From an uncultured Oscillospiraceae bacterium (lineage in GTDB: Bacteria > Bacillota > Clostridia > Oscillospirales > Oscillospiraceae), in the NCBI GenBank assembly GCA_947624385.1, contig CANQJZ010000001.1, positions 1 to 64,000 on the forward strand: a stretch of 64,000 nt of DNA. The letters run 5' to 3'. The first letter of the stretch is position 1. Every line of letters starts with the position of its first letter. The notes under the pieces were generated by a model, which saw only the letters and a list, made by a program, of their open reading frames with translations, made no database searches and was not told the origin of the DNA. Both the position numbers and the translations under genes were made by a program. Shown here one piece after another: positions 8,315 to 15,426 of the stretch.

Positions 8315-9124
8315 TTACCGCTTGATACGGATGGTCACCACCATTTCCTTCTCATTCTGCTCCCGACGCAGGCCCACGTCCACGCCGCCCTGGCGCATGA
8401 TGTCCACGCTCTTTTGCAGGGTGTTCAAAAATATCCGCACGTCTTTCAGCACAAGCCGGGTCCGGGGTTGGGCCGTCGGTTTATCAAGACGTTCCAGCAG
8501 CGCGTCTATGTAGCTGTCCGCAGCGGGCACGGCCAGCCTGTGCTCGACAATGTGGTCCAGGGCCTTGCGGCGAAGGTCATCGTCCGGAAGGCGCAAAAGC
8601 GCCCGGCCGTGGCGCTCCGTCAGGTCCGCGGCCCGCAGCTTGTCCAGTATGTCCGGTGGCAGCTTCAACAGCCGCAGCTTGTTGGCCACGGCGGGCTGGC
8701 TCTTCCCCAGCCGGCGGGCACATTCCTCCTGGCTCAGGCCGTAGGCCTCCATGAGCCGGGCGATGCCGCGGGCCTGTTCGATGAAGTCCAGGTCCTGGCG
8801 CTGTATGTTCTCCACCAGGGCCAGCAGACCGGCCTCCGGCCCGTCCGCCTCCAGCACCAGGCACGGTACCCGGTCCAGTCCGGCCATCCTTGCCGCCCGC
8901 CAGCGCCGCTCCCCGGCCACCAGCTCGTAGCCGTTGTTCTCACTGCGCCGGACCGACAGCGGGCACAGCACCCCGTACTGCCGTATGCTCTCCGCCAGCT
9001 CCTCCAGCGCCTCGGGTTCGAATACCTGGCGCGGCTGCATGGGGTTGGGCACGATCTCGTCCAGCGCCAGGCTCAGCACCCCCGTCTCGGCCGCCTTCCG
9101 GCGGGTCTTCATCAGCATCGGCAT
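8315..9124 (-). CDS. noc: ParB/Spo0J-family protein, Noc-like nucleoid occlusion type
   Basis: A 269-residue protein. The N-terminal ParB nuclease-like/CTPase fold carries the GERRWRAARMAGL box (residues about 70-82), then ENIQRQDLDFIEQARG. The HTH segment GLSQEECARRLGKSQPAVANKLRLLKLP followed by LTERHGRALLRLP is closer to Noc than to Spo0J as I remember the families. Noc binds dispersed sites and blocks division over the nucleoid; Spo0J binds parS. The start at 9124 follows GAGGGGGAG; a longer frame reaching 9232 is rejected. There is no parA and no origin genes beside it, which is unusual for either paralogue. Confidence 0.8.
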   Translation of the reverse strand: MPMLMKTRRKAAETGVLSLALDEIVPNPMQPRQVFEPEALEELAESIRQYGVLCPLSVRRSENNGYELVAGERRWRAARMAGLDRVPCLVLEADGPEAGLLALVENIQRQDLDFIEQARGIARLMEAYGLSQEECARRLGKSQPAVANKLRLLKLPPDILDKLRAADLTERHGRALLRLPDDDLRRKALDHIVEHRLAVPAADSYIDALLERLDKPTAQPRTRLVLKDVRIFLNTLQKSVDIMRQGGVDVGLRREQNEKEMVVTIRIKR

Positions 9125-9279
9125 AGAAAAAAACTCCCCCTCGCCGCTTTGGATGGACACATTATAAAATGTCCCACCCGCGAAAGGGGGAGAAATCGGG
9201 GAGCGCTTGCAAACCGGAGCGGGATATGTCATTATAGTAGCAGCGCTGTTCCCAAGGCTTTGGAAAGGGGTGATACGTT

Positions 9280-9318
9280 ATGAAGACGAGACGTGTACGG
9301 AGGGTCCACGAACTCTGA
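9280..9318 (+). CDS. 12-codon Arg-rich leader peptide upstream of the GNAT gene
   Basis: ATG at 9280 reads MKTRRVRRVHEL and stops. A ribosome site (GGAAAGGGG) lies about 9 bases upstream. Four of twelve codons are arginine. The end of the reading frame overlaps the left arm of an 8-bp hairpin (9299-9324) whose right arm can instead pair with the GNAT ribosome site. This arrangement resembles translation-attenuation leaders. Expression is not proven. Confidence 0.5.
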   Translation: MKTRRVRRVHEL

Positions 9319-9340
9319 CCCTCCAATATTATTATGGAGG
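9299..9340 (+). promoter_or_regulatory. two mutually exclusive hairpins controlling the GNAT ribosome site
   Basis: Stem A: GGAGGGTC (9299-9306) pairs perfectly with GACCCTCC (9317-9324), loop of 10. Stem B: CCTCCA (9320-9325) pairs with TGGAGG (9335-9340), loop of 9, and buries the GGAGG that serves the ATG at 9347. The arms share 9320-9324, so only one stem can form at a time. Confidence 0.55.
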
Positions 9341-9346
9341 ATCGAT

Positions 9347-9790
9347 ATGATCGAACGACTGACAGACTTTTCCGACCCGGCCTTTCAGGCGGCCTTTCGC
9401 CGGTATTTCACCGAGATGAGCGTGACCGTGCGGGACTGGGAGGGACTTTTCCGGGAGATGAATGAGGGCGGCAACGCCGCCTTTGCGCGCACCGGCGGGG
9501 ACGGGGACCTGCTGGGCTTCATCCAGTTCTGTTCCATCCCCTTCACAAGCTGGTTTTTCGAGGAGACCTGCGGCTTCATCCGGGAGTTCTGGGTCGCGCC
9601 GGAGGCCAGGGGCCGGGGCGTCGGCTCTGAACTGCTGACGCTGGCGGAGGATCATTTCCGGGGAAAAGGCATTCGCACGAGCATTCTCACCACCAACACC
9701 GCCGCGGCCTTTTATGTCCATCACGGATACGAAAAAGCCCCCGCCTGCCGTGCGAAAAACAACGACGACGTATATGTAAAACGCCTGTAA
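9347..9790 (+). CDS. GNAT-family N-acetyltransferase
   Basis: A 147-residue protein with a GNAT core: a beta4 strand leading to FIREFWVAPEARGRGVGSELL, containing the acetyl-CoA pyrophosphate loop (RGRGVG), then LTTNTAAAFYVHHGYEKA at the C-terminus. It would acetylate an amine substrate, possibly a drug or a protein N-terminus; the sequence does not say which. ATG at 9347 follows GGAGG at 6 bases. It lies downstream of a 12-codon leader and competing hairpins, which suggests induction by translation state, as seen for some resistance genes. Confidence 0.88.
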   Translation: MIERLTDFSDPAFQAAFRRYFTEMSVTVRDWEGLFREMNEGGNAAFARTGGDGDLLGFIQFCSIPFTSWFFEETCGFIREFWVAPEARGRGVGSELLTLAEDHFRGKGIRTSILTTNTAAAFYVHHGYEKAPACRAKNNDDVYVKRL

Positions 9791-10067
9791 TGGCGTATAT
9801 CGCCGTCAGGCGATACCACGTTGACCGCCACCCCTGCGGGGATGTATGATCATCTCTCCCCCAGTCAGCGCAGAGCGCTGACAGCCCCTTGGGGTCCCCA
9901 AAAGGCACGCTTGCCTTTTGGGGAGAGGAGGAGCCGTGGGCTACTCGGGGTTTGCCGCTTGCGGCGAATCCCGACCTAGCCCAGCGAGCGACGACGACAG
10001 AGGGGGCGTCATAAGACAGTACGATGTGATTTTTTGAATGGCGTGGCGGGTGTCACGCCATTTCCTC
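9791..10067. repeat. repeat-packed intergenic region (family A half-copy and full family B copy)
   Basis: No gene is visible. It holds a small hairpin (TATCGCC/GGCGATA, 9798-9815), a family A fragment containing the GTCAGCGC/GCGCTGAC hairpin (about 9853-9887), and family B copy 1 (9891-9998): GGGGTCCCC hairpin with loop GCACGCTTGCC, GAGGAGGAG, then a nested hairpin with GCCGCTTGCGGC at its tip. A further AATGGCGTG/CACGCCATT hairpin lies at 10037-10062. Confidence 0.7.
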
Positions 10068-10427
10068 TTACATAAGCTCTTGGATGGGGATGAAGCCCAC
10101 AAAGTCGTATGAGATATGGATGCTCTGCCGCCGCTTGCCGCTGCTCTCGTCCGGGGCTTCTATGTAGATGGCCTTTACAAGCTCATGCAGTGCATACGGC
10201 GTCAGGTTTTCTAGTCCAACATATTTGTGCGCCTGGGCTATGAAGCGTTCCACATCGTCGGCTGTCTGCTCTTGCCTGGTTTCATCCTCTACAGAGTAAT
10301 CCTGAAGATCCTGCCAGAAGGCCAGCGCGTAGTTTGCAATTTTGAGAGAGTCCGCCTTGTCCGTTTTGATTTTTCGGATAGAATTGTCACTGAAATCATG
10401 GATCAGCATGGCATTGACTACGCTGAC
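10068..10427 (-). pseudogene. chimeric mobile-element remnant: IS110 transposase fragment joined to serine-recombinase C-terminus
   Basis: A single open frame whose first part (VNAMLIHDFSDNSIRK..KTDKADSLKIANYAL) matches the DEDD-domain region of IS110-family transposases. Its second part (QTADDVERFIAQAHKYV..LTPYALHELV..HISYDFVGFI) matches the DUF4368 C-terminus of large serine recombinases. Neither catalytic domain is complete. The join falls near residue 45 and keeps the frame. Homology to the IS110 part extends upstream of the first ATG (10409) to about 10427. It is taken to be non-functional as transposase or recombinase. Confidence 0.75.
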
Positions 10428-10959
10428 AAAAAAGTACGACTACGACGAGTACATGTCCCTATTTTCCGTGGTGTTCCAGGACTTTAAGCTCTTTTCCATC
10501 TCCCTGGGCCAGAACGTGGCGGCCAGCACGGATTTTGACCGGGCGCGTGCAGACGAGTGATTGAAGCGCGCCGGGTTTGACGGGCGGGAGGCGATGATGC
10601 CTAAGGGCCTCGACACGCCGCTCTACAAGGACTTCGACAAGGAGGGCGTTGAGATCTCCGGCGGCGAGGCCCAGAAGATTGCCTTGGCCCGCGCCCTCTA
10701 TAAAGATGCGCCCTTCATCGTCCTGGACGAGCCAACCGCCGCCCTGGACCCGGTTTCAGAGTACGAGGTCTACAGCCGCTTTAATGCCATAGCCGGCGAT
10801 AAGACCGCAATCTACATCAGCCACCGCTTGGCCTCCTGTCGCTTCTGCGACAAGATCGCCGTGTTCCACGAGGGCCAGATTGTCCAAACGGGCCGCCACG
10901 AGGAGCTCATAGCCGACGCGGTTGGAAAATACCACGAACTTTGGACTGCCCAGGCGTAG
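10418..10959 (+). pseudogene. ABC exporter ATPase remnant with in-frame TGA
   Basis: The frame encodes the C-terminal half of a peptide/lantibiotic-type ABC exporter NBD: YDYDEYMSLFSVVFQDF (Q-loop), then the in-frame stop TGA at 10558-10560, then KRAGFDGREAMMPKG, the signature EISGGEAQKIALARAL, Walker B FIVLDEPTAALD and the switch His in YISHRL. The membrane domain and Walker A are missing, and the fragment abuts the IS110 piece. Both parts share one frame, so the TGA is a point nonsense. This points to a decayed gene, not two genes. Confidence 0.85.
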
Positions 10960-11048
10960 TATTATACGGCAGAGTATTAATGCGCAGAATACCCTTCCGC
11001 AAAGAGCCGGACGCATGACGCAGAGCGTTATCTATGAGGTGTATTATT

Positions 11049-11261
11049 ATGAACGATGAAACTTCCAAATGGGTGCATTGTCCTGTTTGCAGGAGCAAAA
11101 CGAGGATAAAGGTTTATGAAGATTCGGTCCTGCTGAATTTCCCTCTCTTTTGCCCGAAGTGCAAGCAGGAGCATAACGTCAGCATCATACAGATGAAGAT
11201 GGTGATAAATGACGAGCCAGAAACACTGCCCCGACCACGCTTCCAGTACAAGTACCCCTAG
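11049..11261 (+). CDS. cysteine-rich KTR-domain protein (conjugative-transposon associated)
   Basis: A 70-residue protein with two CxxC knuckles (HCPVCRSKTR near residue 10 and FCPKCKQEH near 38), probably a zinc ribbon. Small KTR proteins of this kind are usual cargo of Tn916-type conjugative elements in Firmicutes. The ATG at 11049 follows GAGGTG at 9 bases; an earlier ATG at 11034 lacks one. Its neighbours are broken mobile genes, so it is probably a survivor of a lost element. The role is unknown. Confidence 0.8.
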   Translation: MNDETSKWVHCPVCRSKTRIKVYEDSVLLNFPLFCPKCKQEHNVSIIQMKMVINDEPETLPRPRFQYKYP

Positions 11262-11274
11262 CAGAAGCTGCCGT

Positions 11275-11325
11275 TGCTGTCAATGGTCAAGATGAACGGC
11301 TCTCCGAGCCGCCATTGACAGCCCC
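11275..11325 (+). terminator. nested inverted repeat downstream of the KTR gene
   Basis: TGTCAATGG and CCATTGACA pair across about 24 bases that hold an inner GGCTC/GAGCC hairpin. It lies shortly after the KTR stop. There is no clear T-run, so terminator function is uncertain; it may be an element-specific structure. Confidence 0.45.
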
Positions 11326-11484
11326 GCCCGCTTCCGCTCTCCCTGTCTGTAAGAGGGGCGACAGCCATTTCTGCTGCCGCGCCTTTTTTAGCATCTGTTC
11401 CTTGCCTCACGCATCAGTGGTCGATGTCCGCATTTAAGTGCCTTGGACCCGTTCTGCCGCAAGGGGTTGAACGCGGCAAATGTA

Positions 11485-11716
11485 GGGGGGTAATGGTAGT
11501 ATATGGCGACACTGGAAAACCAGGGTCTATATGCGGACATGCTTAAAAATATTTAAGCATTTGCCGCCATATGTGCGGCCAAGTGAAAACGAGGGTTCGA
11601 TGTAACGCTTTTGGCCAGTCAGACCCCTTGCGGCGCAAGGCTTTCAGAGTGCCAAAGTCAGGGGGGTAAGGGTAGTATATGGCACACCTCGAAAAGCGGG
11701 GTCTATTGCGTGACAT
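11485..11716. repeat. pair of 56-bp imperfect direct repeats
   Basis: Copies at 11485-11540 and 11661-11716 share GGGGGGTAA, GGTAGTATATGGC, GGGTCTAT and GACAT in the same order and spacing. Each holds a small hairpin closed around GAAAA/AAAA whose stem bases differ between the copies but still pair. They lie in the gene-free 11262-11964 stretch next to the conjugative-element remnant. A transfer- or replication-related site is possible but unproven. Confidence 0.65.
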
Positions 11717-11741
11717 ACTTCAAAGTTTTTAACAAATTCAA

Positions 11742-11785
11742 AGCAGACAGCGGAGGGCGCATTTTAGCACCATCCGCTGTCTGCT
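11742..11785. repeat. 13-bp inverted repeat
   Basis: AGCAGACAGCGGA (11742-11754) and TCCGCTGTCTGCT (11773-11785) are perfect complements around an 18-base loop. There is no T-run, so it is a stable hairpin or a protein-binding site, not an evident terminator. Confidence 0.6.
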
Positions 11786-11856
11786 CTGTCGATTCCAATT
11801 CTGTAAGGCAGTTGCAAGATGTTCGTTTTTCTGGGGTCATACTGTCTTGCGAAGCA

Positions 11857-11960
11857 CGCCCATCAGAGGGGGGGCCAGATTCTATACCCAGGTAGAGAAT
11901 CAGCCTCCCTCTGACGAGGGGGATGGCTCGCCCTTGCGGGCGAGTCGGAGGGAGAGACAG
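11857..11960. repeat. family A-like palindromic repeat fragment
   Basis: Contains CCCATCAGAGGGGGGG, an imperfect arm CCTCCCTCTGACGAGGG and a GGCTCGCCC/GGGCGAGTC hairpin. It sits directly after the radical SAM stop codon and resembles the fragments at 13529 and 9849. Confidence 0.5.
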
Positions 11961-11964
11961 ATAT

Positions 11965-12828
11965 TCACACCCCTGTGCCGTCGAAGGGCGGGGTGTACGC
12001 CGCCTCGGCGCTGGACAGCTCCTGGGTGTACCCCTCCAATAGCCCCAGCGCCGCCATATAATCGCAGGCCCGCCGGTATTCCTCCGCCGTCAGCCGACGG
12101 TCAGGGCCGCCGCGCCCGTTGGGGGTGTACTGGCCCATGAGAGATACCAGCACGTCCCCGTCGCGAAACGTCTCCCGTATCCAGTCCAGCACGGCGAAGG
12201 TGTTGTCCAGCTCCCCCGGCAGCACCAAATGCCGGATCATCACGCCTTTTATGAGCATGCCGTCGTCGTCCAGCACGTACGGCCCGGTCTGGCGAAACAT
12301 CTCCAAAATGGCAGCTTTCGCCACGGCGGGGTAATCAGCCGCGCCGGAGAGCCTCTCCGCCAGCGCGCCGTCCATGTACTTCATGTCCGGCAGATAGACC
12401 TGCACCTTCCCCGCCAGCGCCCGCAGGGCCGGGAGGGATTCATAACCGCCGGTGTTCCACACCACGGGGATGCCGGGCGGCGGCGTCAGCGCCTGCAGCA
12501 CGGCGGGCAGAAAGTGGGAGGCGGTGACCAGGTTCAGGTCGTGTACGCCCTGTTCCTCCAGCTCCCGGAAGATGGCCCGCAGCCGGTCTACGGAGACGGC
12601 CTTGCCCGCGCCGCCGGCGCTGATATCGGCGTTCTGGCAGAACGCGCACCGGAGCGTACACCCGGCGAAAAACACGGCGCCGCTGCCCCGTGTGCCGCTG
12701 ATACAGGGTTCCTCCCAATAGTGGGGCGCGGCACGGGCTATCACCGGCTCCCAGCCCACGCCGCAATAGCCGGGATGGGCTGCATCCCGGCTCGCGCCGC
12801 ATTTTCTCGGACAGAGTGAACAGAGCAT
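11965..12828 (-). CDS. radical SAM protein, PflA/PflX-like
   Basis: A 287-residue protein. The 4Fe-4S/SAM motif is CTLRCAFC (CxxxCxxC, residues about 56-63), preceded by FFAG. An extra N-terminal cysteine cluster (CSLCPRKCG..GYCGV) is typical of the PflX-like group once called putative pyruvate formate-lyase activating enzymes. TGGYESLPAL and YLPDMKYMD fit the partial TIM barrel. The substrate is unknown. It follows the XRE regulator gene by 18 bases on the same strand, so the two may be co-transcribed. Confidence 0.88.
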   Translation of the reverse strand: MLCSLCPRKCGASRDAAHPGYCGVGWEPVIARAAPHYWEEPCISGTRGSGAVFFAGCTLRCAFCQNADISAGGAGKAVSVDRLRAIFRELEEQGVHDLNLVTASHFLPAVLQALTPPPGIPVVWNTGGYESLPALRALAGKVQVYLPDMKYMDGALAERLSGAADYPAVAKAAILEMFRQTGPYVLDDDGMLIKGVMIRHLVLPGELDNTFAVLDWIRETFRDGDVLVSLMGQYTPNGRGGPDRRLTAEEYRRACDYMAALGLLEGYTQELSSAEAAYTPPFDGTGV

Positions 12829-12846
12829 ATATTATCTCTCCCTGTT

Positions 12847-13437
12847 TCATCCCGCCGTGAACCGCCGCCAGAGCCACAGCATGAGCAGCGATACGGCCAG
12901 GCCCAGCAGCCCGGACCCGGCGGCCAGCAGGACTTTTTGATAGGGGCGTTTGCCCTCTTCCCGCGCCTTTTCGATCTCGGTGAGGGGCTTGCCCTCGGTG
13001 AAGGCCACGATCTCTTTGTAGGTCTGGATGTCGAATTTTTTCTTCCACTTCTCCACCCGGAGCGACCAGGCAAACGTCACGGCGGCCAGGACCGTCCAGA
13101 CTGCCAGGCCCCGCCAACGCCACAGCATCGCCAGCGGCACGCATGTGACCAGCATGACCGCGAACAGCGCCGTCAGAATAACGCTGTCCCGCCGGAAGGC
13201 CGCTTTTTCCTCGTCGTCGATCTGCTTTTTCATTTCCGCGATGTCTCCTTTGACAAGATCGTCAAGGGACGCGGAAAAAACCTCCGCCAACAGCAGCAGG
13301 CTTTTGATGTCCGGGCAGGTCCGGTCGTTTTCCCAGTTGGAGACAGACTGGCGGGTGGCGTACACCCGCTCCGCAAGCTCTTCCTGCGAAAGGCCCAGGG
13401 CCTGCCGTCTTTTTCGTATCTGGCCGCCAAGTTCCAT
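12847..13437 (-). CDS. XRE-family regulator with C-terminal membrane helices
   Basis: A 196-residue protein. Residues 5-60 are a canonical Cro/C1-type HTH (IRKRRQALGLSQEELAERVYATRQSVSNWE). After a charged linker come hydrophobic helices at about 88-125 (two) and one near 170-190 (VLLAAGSGLLGLAVSLLMLWLW). Membrane-tethered XRE regulators of this form are common in Firmicutes. The signal sensed is unknown. The ATG at 13437 follows GGAGG. Confidence 0.85.
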   Translation of the reverse strand: MELGGQIRKRRQALGLSQEELAERVYATRQSVSNWENDRTCPDIKSLLLLAEVFSASLDDLVKGDIAEMKKQIDDEEKAAFRRDSVILTALFAVMLVTCVPLAMLWRWRGLAVWTVLAAVTFAWSLRVEKWKKKFDIQTYKEIVAFTEGKPLTEIEKAREEGKRPYQKVLLAAGSGLLGLAVSLLMLWLWRRFTAG

Positions 13438-13528
13438 GTTCCGCGCCTCCTTGCCCTGCCAGCATACGGGAAAAGCGGCGAGGTGTCTATCAAAGTTCTT
13501 TTACATGGGGGTAACAGGTTATTTTTCT

Positions 13529-13577
13529 CTCCCTCAGTCAGCGCGGAGCGCTGACAGCCCCCTCGTCAGAGGGGGCC
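13529..13577. repeat. family A half-copy
   Basis: CTCCCTCAGTCAGCGC..GCGCTGACAG joined to CCCCCTCGTCAGAGGGGG. The same modules occur at about 9849-9887, and related GTCATGCG/CAGCATGAC hairpins occur in the full family A copies. Confidence 0.65.
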
Positions 13578-13599
13578 ATTGAATAAGGAAAGTTATTAA

Positions 13600-14202
13600 T
13601 CATTCCTCCGTTGTGATGGTGATGCTCTCGATGACGGGCTGTTCCGCCGGCAGGATAGTTCCGTTGTCGTCTATGGGCTTTGCGGCGGCGCAGACGGCGT
13701 CCACCACGTCCATGCCGTCCGTCACCGCGCCGAAGGCGGCGTACTGTCCGTCTAAAAACGTGCTGTCCTGGTGGACGATGAAAAACTGAGAGCTGGCGCT
13801 GTCCGGGTCGCTGCTCCTGGCCATGGAGATGGTCCCTCTGGTGTGGGAAAGGGGGTTGTCAAAGCCGTTGGCGGAAAACTCGCCGGGGATCGTCTCGTCG
13901 GACCCACCGGTGCCGTTGCCGTCCGGGTCGCCGCCCTGCATCATGAAGCCGGCCATGATCCGGTGGAAGGTCAGCCCGTCATAAAACCCGCTCTGGGCCA
14001 GGGAAACGAAGTTGTCCACGGTTTTGGGCGCGGCGGCATGGTCCAGCTTGACCGTGATGGTGCCGTAGTCCCTGATATTTATTTCCGCGTAATAAACGGT
14101 CCCGTCGTCGCTCGCCGCGTCAGTCTCGGCGGGCGCTTTTTTGCCGCACCCGCTCAGGCACAGAAGCGCTGCCAGCGCCAGTATAAGAAGTCTCTTTTTC
14201 AT
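13600..14202 (-). CDS. cyclophilin-type peptidyl-prolyl isomerase lipoprotein
   Basis: A 200-residue protein. The signal peptide MKKRLLILALAALLCLSGC ends in a lipobox (LSGC), so it is anchored outside the membrane. The catalytic domain shows FVSLAQSGFYDGLTFHRIMAGFMMQGGDPDG and GTISMARSSDPDSASSQFFIV, which carry the active-site Arg, Phe, Met and Gln of cyclophilins. It probably assists folding of exported proteins. The ATG follows GGAGG. It is monocistronic. Confidence 0.93.
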   Translation of the reverse strand: MKKRLLILALAALLCLSGCGKKAPAETDAASDDGTVYYAEINIRDYGTITVKLDHAAAPKTVDNFVSLAQSGFYDGLTFHRIMAGFMMQGGDPDGNGTGGSDETIPGEFSANGFDNPLSHTRGTISMARSSDPDSASSQFFIVHQDSTFLDGQYAAFGAVTDGMDVVDAVCAAAKPIDDNGTILPAEQPVIESITITTEE

Positions 14203-14317
14203 GTTCCAGCCTCCTGCATGTGTTTGTATAAGGATAGCACGCTCCCGGCCTCATTGCAAGGCGGGTCGATGTTCCTGCTGAGTTTGATACGATTCGCGTT
14301 TTCATGGTCGATAACCA

Positions 14318-14866
14318 TTAACTGCTAAAAAACTGCACGATGCTGTTTATTCCACAAAGAACTTTTTCGTCTTGAACGGCGGGCCTTTCATTCGTATTGT
14401 GGCTGTACACAACATCATGAATATTATAACAGTTCATATGATGCAGCAAAGTACAGGCTGTTTCATATGGCTTTTCCATATGTCCGTCTCCGCCGCCCAC
14501 AAGTATAACGGCTCCCTTTTTTGATTTTGGAATAGGGGTCTCATTTCTAAAGAAACGGGCGCAAAAATACCTCTGTAATCTGCTCCCTACATCCAATAAT
14601 CGGCCTGTTAATTCTGAGAAATAGACGGGGGAGGCTATTGCGATATTGTCGCATTTCTGGATATACGAATATACCTCCTGCATTTCATCGTGGATCGCGC
14701 AGCCGTCATTTTCCCGGCAAAATCTGCAATCCATGCAAGGCGAGATATTACATCTATACGCGTTTACAATATGACTTTCACCATTCAGCGCATTTACCAG
14801 TTTTTCAACAAGTAACGCGGTGTCTCCATTTACTCTTGGCGACCCGTTCAATATGATCGTTTTCAT
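14318..14866 (-). CDS. flavodoxin-like NADPH-dependent FMN reductase
   Basis: A 182-residue protein. It begins MKTIILNGSPRVNGDTALLVEKL, the FMN-phosphate loop of the NAD(P)H:FMN reductase / iron-sulfur flavoprotein family. The cysteine set CNISPCMDCRFCRENDGC (residues about 40-57) and ASPVYFSELTGRL are typical. The spacing CxxCxxC suggests it may also bind an Fe-S cluster. The ATG at 14866 follows GGAGAG; a much longer frame upstream lacks support. The DNA is more AT-rich than its neighbours, which suggests transfer. It is divergent from csoR. Confidence 0.85.
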   Translation of the reverse strand: MKTIILNGSPRVNGDTALLVEKLVNALNGESHIVNAYRCNISPCMDCRFCRENDGCAIHDEMQEVYSYIQKCDNIAIASPVYFSELTGRLLDVGSRLQRYFCARFFRNETPIPKSKKGAVILVGGGDGHMEKPYETACTLLHHMNCYNIHDVVYSHNTNERPAVQDEKVLCGINSIVQFFSS

Positions 14867-15033
14867 TGTACTCTCCATGTGTTCAAACGCGCCGGTTCCG
14901 GCACTGGACATATACCCCACAGGCACGCTATAAATTATCCCTGCTCTTTGCATCGATCTTTCAGATTCCGATTTGCCGCGCTTGGCTCCGCGCAAGAATA
15001 ACACAAAAATGCGGAAAAATCTACAATTGCCCC

Positions 15034-15062
15034 TTGACAAATACCCCGGTGGGGTATATGAT
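15034..15062 (+). promoter_or_regulatory. csoR-copA promoter
   Basis: A perfect TTGACA (15034-15039), a 17-base spacer and TATGAT (15057-15062). The spacer is almost entirely one CsoR box. Confidence 0.8.
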
Positions 15063-15083
15063 ACGGATACCCCCAGGGGGTAT
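15041..15083 (+). promoter_or_regulatory. two CsoR operator boxes
   Basis: ATACCCCGGTGGGGTAT (15041-15057) lies between -35 and -10. ATACCCCCAGGGGGTAT (15067-15083) lies over the transcription start region. Both match the known CsoR site form (TACCC...GGGTA). Copper-free CsoR would sit on both and block the polymerase. Confidence 0.8.
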
Positions 15084-15101
15084 TTAGGAGGCTTGCGGAC
15101 T

Positions 15102-15410
15102 ATGGACGAGACGAAAACCTGCTGCTGCGGCGAAAAGCACACGGACCGGTCGGAGCAGGAAAAGCAAAAGCTGATACACCGCTTGAACCGGATCGAGGGA
15201 CAGATCCGGGGCATTCGGGGCATGATAGAGAAGGACGCCTACTGCACGGACGTATTGGTGCAGACGGCGGCGGTGGGCGCGGCGGTGAACGCCTTCGAGC
15301 GGGAGCTGCTGTCCAGCCACATCCACGGCTGCGTGGCCCGGGATATCCGGGCGGGCAAGGACGAGGTCATCGACGAGCTGGTGGCCACGCTGCAAAAGCT
15401 GATGAAGTGA
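15102..15410 (+). CDS. csoR: CsoR/FrmR-family copper-sensing repressor
   Basis: A 102-residue all-helical repressor. The core is HRLNRIEGQIRGIRGMIEKDAYCTDVLVQTAAV..LLSSHIHGCVARDIRAG, giving the Cys-His-Cys copper site (Cys in YCTD, His and Cys in HIHGC). The N-terminal CCCGEKH adds extra potential ligands. The ATG at 15102 follows TAGGAGG; the frame extends upstream through the operator, which rules out earlier starts. It is 16 bases before copA. Cu(I) binding should release the operator and switch on the operon. Confidence 0.93.
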   Translation: MDETKTCCCGEKHTDRSEQEKQKLIHRLNRIEGQIRGIRGMIEKDAYCTDVLVQTAAVGAAVNAFERELLSSHIHGCVARDIRAGKDEVIDELVATLQKLMK

Positions 15411-15426
15411 GGGGGCATTTGCAAAT

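Noticed and set aside
8315-9124. Plasmid partition function for the ParB-like protein
   Set aside because: No ParA ATPase, replication gene or parS-like site is beside it, and the HTH resembles Noc.
9281-9342. Stem A as a transcription terminator before the GNAT gene
   Set aside because: It is followed by AATATTATTATGG and not a T-run, and lies inside the leader; a translational role fits better.
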